Positions 33,463 to 36,471 of a stretch of 36,471 nucleotides of DNA are shown here, piece by piece. Under the pieces are notes generated by a model. It had not been told where the DNA came from. It worked only from the letters and a program-made list of their open reading frames with translations, and did not search any database. Position numbers and translations under genes: made by a program. The stretch spans positions 631,667 to 668,137 of the forward strand of contig NW_003314359.1 in NCBI RefSeq assembly GCF_000143415.4, given 5' to 3'. Source of the DNA: Selaginella moellendorffii. Its lineage: Eukaryota > Streptophyta > Lycopodiopsida > Selaginellales > Selaginellaceae. The stretch's first letter is position 1. Each line of letters opens with the position of its first letter.

Positions 33463-33705
33463 CCTGGCTCGATCAAGAGAGGAAGACTCACAAACCCTAG
33501 CACTGGGGAGAAAAACGGACGGCTGTGATCTGACCACTTGGCAGCATTGCTAGTGCATGTTTAGGGCAGCTATGATTCTAGCGAGGTTTCCAAAAATCTA
33601 CGAAGGGGTCCGCGAGGGATTTTGGAGGAGCGACCGTCATGCCTATGGATCCGGAGAGCTGTGGAGCAGCCAGATTTGCCCACATTGGAGCAGCAAGCGA
33701 GATCT
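33463..33705. promoter_or_regulatory. Divergent promoter between CLASRP and the right PPR gene
   Basis: 243 bp separate the two start codons, which point away from each other, so both 5' leaders and promoters must share it. No TATA box in a convincing place. An out-of-frame ATG on the plus strand at 33639, with a second at 33645 in the same frame, precedes the PPR start and could act as an upstream ORF. Confidence 0.6.
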
Positions 33706-36048
33706 ATGTTCCGAATTCTTATCGCGCCGCCAGTGAAGATTTTGCTCCAGACGACGGCGGCGCTCCTTGCTCAAAGGTCAGTGCTCGCGTTCTATCAGAC
33801 AGATCGCCGGGAGGATCTGTCGTTGCAGAGCTTTGCCGAGTCGCCAGCACAGATTCTTCTTCCAGACGCTGCTGCGCAGCTCAAGAAATTGAGGGCTAGT
33901 GGAGAGGGAGATGATACTTTGGCCAAGGTTTTTTTTCACAGATTGACTCCGTGCTTTGTTTTCGAGCTCGTCAAGATCTTGAGACGAGATGCCGACACGG
34001 CATTCTTCTTTTTCAAGTGGGCTGGAAGGCAACAGCGCTATGAGCATGACTCGAGAACTTACAACCAGATCATCTCGGTTTTGGCATCGGCCGGTCGGAT
34101 GGAGGATTTGGACTCGGTTTTGAGCGAGATGGTGGATAGAGGATGTAGCGTAGATCTGGAAGCCGCGGCCGATCTAGTGGTGAGCTATGCAAAGTCCGGG
34201 ATGGTGGATAGAGCTCAGGGGATTCTCAGTGAGCTCAGGAAGAGAGAACTCACACTTCCAGCTCGGATCTATAACTCCGTGTTCAAGGCTTTGGATAGGA
34301 TGCACAGGTTTCAAGAGGTGTTTGAAATGGTGGAGGAACTGATTGAGCAAGAGAACTTTGTTCCAGAGGACTCCACGGCAGATTTGCTCGTCAGGATTTA
34401 CTGCAAAGGATTTGCAGTGGACAAAGGAGCTTGGTTTTTAGGCAGGCTGGTCAATGCGGGCGTGCGAGTGAGTGCCAAGACTTTTGTGAAGCTGGCCGAG
34501 AGTCTTTGCAAGGCTGGGAAGGAAGACATTGCAGTGAAGCTCTTCGACAGGATGGGGGCTGTTTTTGCCGATGGTAACTTTCTTTGCTGCTCGATAGTTT
34601 GCGGGGTCGTCAGGACGGGCCAGTTCTCTAGAGCTTCTCAGGTTGTTCGCGAACTGGCTCAAAGAGGCTTGAGCATCTGTTACTCGCCAGAGATTTCGTT
34701 TCCAGAGGCAGCCCGAGGATTCTCTGTCAGTGATTACTTCGAGCTCTTCCAAGCGATGAATCTCCGTCCCAGCACCTTCGAGTACAACAGCTTTCTCCAG
34801 GGGTTTTGTAGAGCCTCGGAGATGGAAGAGGTGCTAAAGGTGTTCGTGCTCATGCGAGAGAATGGAGCTCCAGAGGATATACATACATACCACTGCGTCG
34901 TGGACGCCATTACAAGTTTTGGAAGAATCGACCACGCCACCGCAGTTTTAGAGGCAATGGAGCAGAGCGACTGCTGCAAGCCGGATACTGTCACTTACAC
35001 CCGAATGATCGACGGCTTTTGCAGAAGAGGTGAGCTGGACAAGGCGTTGGTGATCTACAGTCGGATGAAAAACTCTGAAAGCTCTCCGGACGTTGTCACT
35101 TTCGGGTGCTTGATCAACGGGTTTTGCAAAGCTCTCAAGTTCGACGAAGCAATTATCATCCTCAAGGCCTCACTTGACGCTGGTTTGGAGCCAGATGAGA
35201 TAACTTACTCAAGTATCATCGATCCGCTATGCAACTTAGAGCTCTGGGATATCGCGCTCGTGGTTTTCGAGCTAGCAAGACAGAGAAACTGTCCGGGAAG
35301 CATTTATCTCTACAGTAGGCTGATGAATTGCCTGTGCAAGGCTGGGAAGATTGAAGAGGCTGTGCTCCTACTCGAAGATATGAGCCATGGACGGAAGCAT
35401 TCCGGCCAAGCTTTAGGTGGGGAAGTTTGCAAGCCGACATTGGTGATTTACAACAACGTCATCGATGCCTTCTGTCAAGAGAACAGGATTGAAGAGGCGC
35501 TCCAAATGGCGAAAGCTATGGAAGAACAAGGTATAGGGGCGGATGTAGTGACTTACACAAGTTTCCTCCGTGCATTGTGCAAGGTTGGAATGGTAGACGA
35601 AGCTTGTAAGCTGCTCGAGATGATGGCGACGAGTGGCAGCTCCTTTCCAGACGTGATCGCTTGCAATGCTCTAGTGGGGGCGTTTTGCTCGGCTGCTCGA
35701 GTTGAAGAGGCTTGTAATCTATTGCGAGCCATGCTGGAGCACGGGATTGAGCCAGATGATCTCACGTATACGCAAGTCATTGGAGCTCTGTGTGCGAGCA
35801 AGAGGATGGAGGCTGCAATGCTCCTGTTTGAGTACATGAAGGTGGCGAATCACACACCAAAACTAACTACTTATAAAGAGCTCATGCTTGGGCTCTATGT
35901 GAATGGAAGCCTGCAAGATGCGAGGAAGTTTTTGGAGCACGAGGCAAAGACATTTTCTCTTGTAAATCCTGGAAAGTCTCTAGTCTCGGAGCTTCATAAA
36001 ATTTTGAATGTTAACCAACAGAGGCAACTTAGCTTTATTGTGTCTTAA
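33706..36048 (+). CDS. P-class pentatricopeptide repeat protein (right paralogue)
   Basis: Intronless. The open frame begins at 33622 with TTG; the first in-frame ATG is 33706 (MFRILIAPPVKILLQTTAAL), giving 780 residues with an amphipathic basic N-terminus typical of organelle import. About 17 P-type PPR motifs follow from about residue 110 (DSRTYNQIISVLASAGRMED), including TYTRMIDGFCRRGELDKA and YSRLMNCLCKAGKIEEA; no E or DYW domain. It is collinear with the left PPR protein motif by motif and ends NPGKSLVSELHKILN, so both come from one duplication. Likely organellar RNA stabilisation, processing or translation; target unknown. Confidence 0.93.
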   Translation: MFRILIAPPVKILLQTTAALLAQRSVLAFYQTDRREDLSLQSFAESPAQILLPDAAAQLKKLRASGEGDDTLAKVFFHRLTPCFVFELVKILRRDADTAFFFFKWAGRQQRYEHDSRTYNQIISVLASAGRMEDLDSVLSEMVDRGCSVDLEAAADLVVSYAKSGMVDRAQGILSELRKRELTLPARIYNSVFKALDRMHRFQEVFEMVEELIEQENFVPEDSTADLLVRIYCKGFAVDKGAWFLGRLVNAGVRVSAKTFVKLAESLCKAGKEDIAVKLFDRMGAVFADGNFLCCSIVCGVVRTGQFSRASQVVRELAQRGLSICYSPEISFPEAARGFSVSDYFELFQAMNLRPSTFEYNSFLQGFCRASEMEEVLKVFVLMRENGAPEDIHTYHCVVDAITSFGRIDHATAVLEAMEQSDCCKPDTVTYTRMIDGFCRRGELDKALVIYSRMKNSESSPDVVTFGCLINGFCKALKFDEAIIILKASLDAGLEPDEITYSSIIDPLCNLELWDIALVVFELARQRNCPGSIYLYSRLMNCLCKAGKIEEAVLLLEDMSHGRKHSGQALGGEVCKPTLVIYNNVIDAFCQENRIEEALQMAKAMEEQGIGADVVTYTSFLRALCKVGMVDEACKLLEMMATSGSSFPDVIACNALVGAFCSAARVEEACNLLRAMLEHGIEPDDLTYTQVIGALCASKRMEAAMLLFEYMKVANHTPKLTTYKELMLGLYVNGSLQDARKFLEHEAKTFSLVNPGKSLVSELHKILNVNQQRQLSFIVS

Positions 36049-36471
36049 ATATAAAAACGTGCTAATAATATTAGCGTTATGGAATTTTATAACTACTCAT
36101 TTATGCATATACATTGGTTTTTGGGCTATTCCAATGCACATTTCTTTATTTTTTTCCACTTCATTTCCATATTCCATGCACTCAATGTAATAGTGTTTAT
36201 TCTTAAATAAATTTATTGATCAATTGGAAGTTTAAAATTAATCTTTTTATTAGATGGTAGAATAAATAATTTGTTACATGCTGCATGTAATAACACTTGG
36301 TTTGCTTAATAATAGTTTTATTTTTACTTATTAATCCAATTGATTAAATAAAAGTTTATAATTATAAACATGTTTATAATTTATAAACACAAGATTAATC
36401 TTATTACATATCAACCATTTGATGATAGCATAAAAAATGATATACTAGAAAGTGTTTAAACAAGTTTATAA
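36049..36471. other. AT-rich 3' flank of the right PPR gene
   Basis: No gene. Possible poly(A) signals AATAAA near 36207 and 36344, and AT-rich sequence to the window edge. Confidence 0.5.

Overview
The window is nuclear DNA of a land plant. Pentatricopeptide-repeat (PPR) genes, a plant-type CLASRP splicing gene with twelve exons and mostly ~50-bp introns, and plant LTR retrotransposons primed by initiator tRNA-Met all point that way. Very short introns, PPR abundance and dense nested retrotransposons suggest a lycophyte such as Selaginella; this is inference, not proven by any single feature. Several apparent ORFs begin with GTG or TTG, so starts were re-chosen at ATG or left open. || Layout. 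(1) 1-4530: the 3' part of a large multi-exon gene, open at the left edge, joining a methyltransferase-like domain without its catalytic motif, an acidic region, a Pro/Thr-rich repeat region and a C-terminal FCP1/HAD phosphatase-like domain. It is followed by an end sequence that matches the terminal inverted repeats of a small element (MITE) at 4922-5208. Gene, introns, downstream flank and MITE share a 22-bp palindrome. This is the best candidate for an undescribed system: a large DNA transposon and its MITE. (2) 4531-6647: decayed minus-strand Ty3/gypsy gag-protease with primer-binding site and LTR remnant, interrupted by the MITE and cut by the end of the large element. (3) 6648-21963: a nested retrotransposon stack. 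An LTR of family R2 (6648-7692, resumed at 21743-21963) is split by about 14 kb of family L1. The older L1 copy carries its internal region inverted and permuted inside a split LTR. A younger L1 copy with 1.1-1.2-kb LTRs and a coding-free interior (7931-15765) and a solo R2 LTR (15856-17510, target duplication GATTG) are inserted into it. A 588-bp TRIM (13193-13780, target duplication AATAG) sits in the young L1 copy. (4) 21964-26270: AT-rich decayed retroelement sequence, an 892-base N gap and a trace of a copia integrase. (5) 26598-28215: two adjoining pseudogenes, a truncated FAD-linked oxidase and a PLS-class PPR. (6) 28572-36048: the conserved gene island. Two paralogous P-class PPR genes in opposite orientation flank the CLASRP gene, which shares a 243-bp divergent promoter with the right-hand PPR gene. 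|| The genes do not form a pathway. The PPR proteins would act on organellar RNA and CLASRP in nuclear splicing. The left half of the window is a record of successive insertions whose relative order can be read from nesting, target duplications and an empty site in a second copy. All calls come from reading the sequence; no database search was done.
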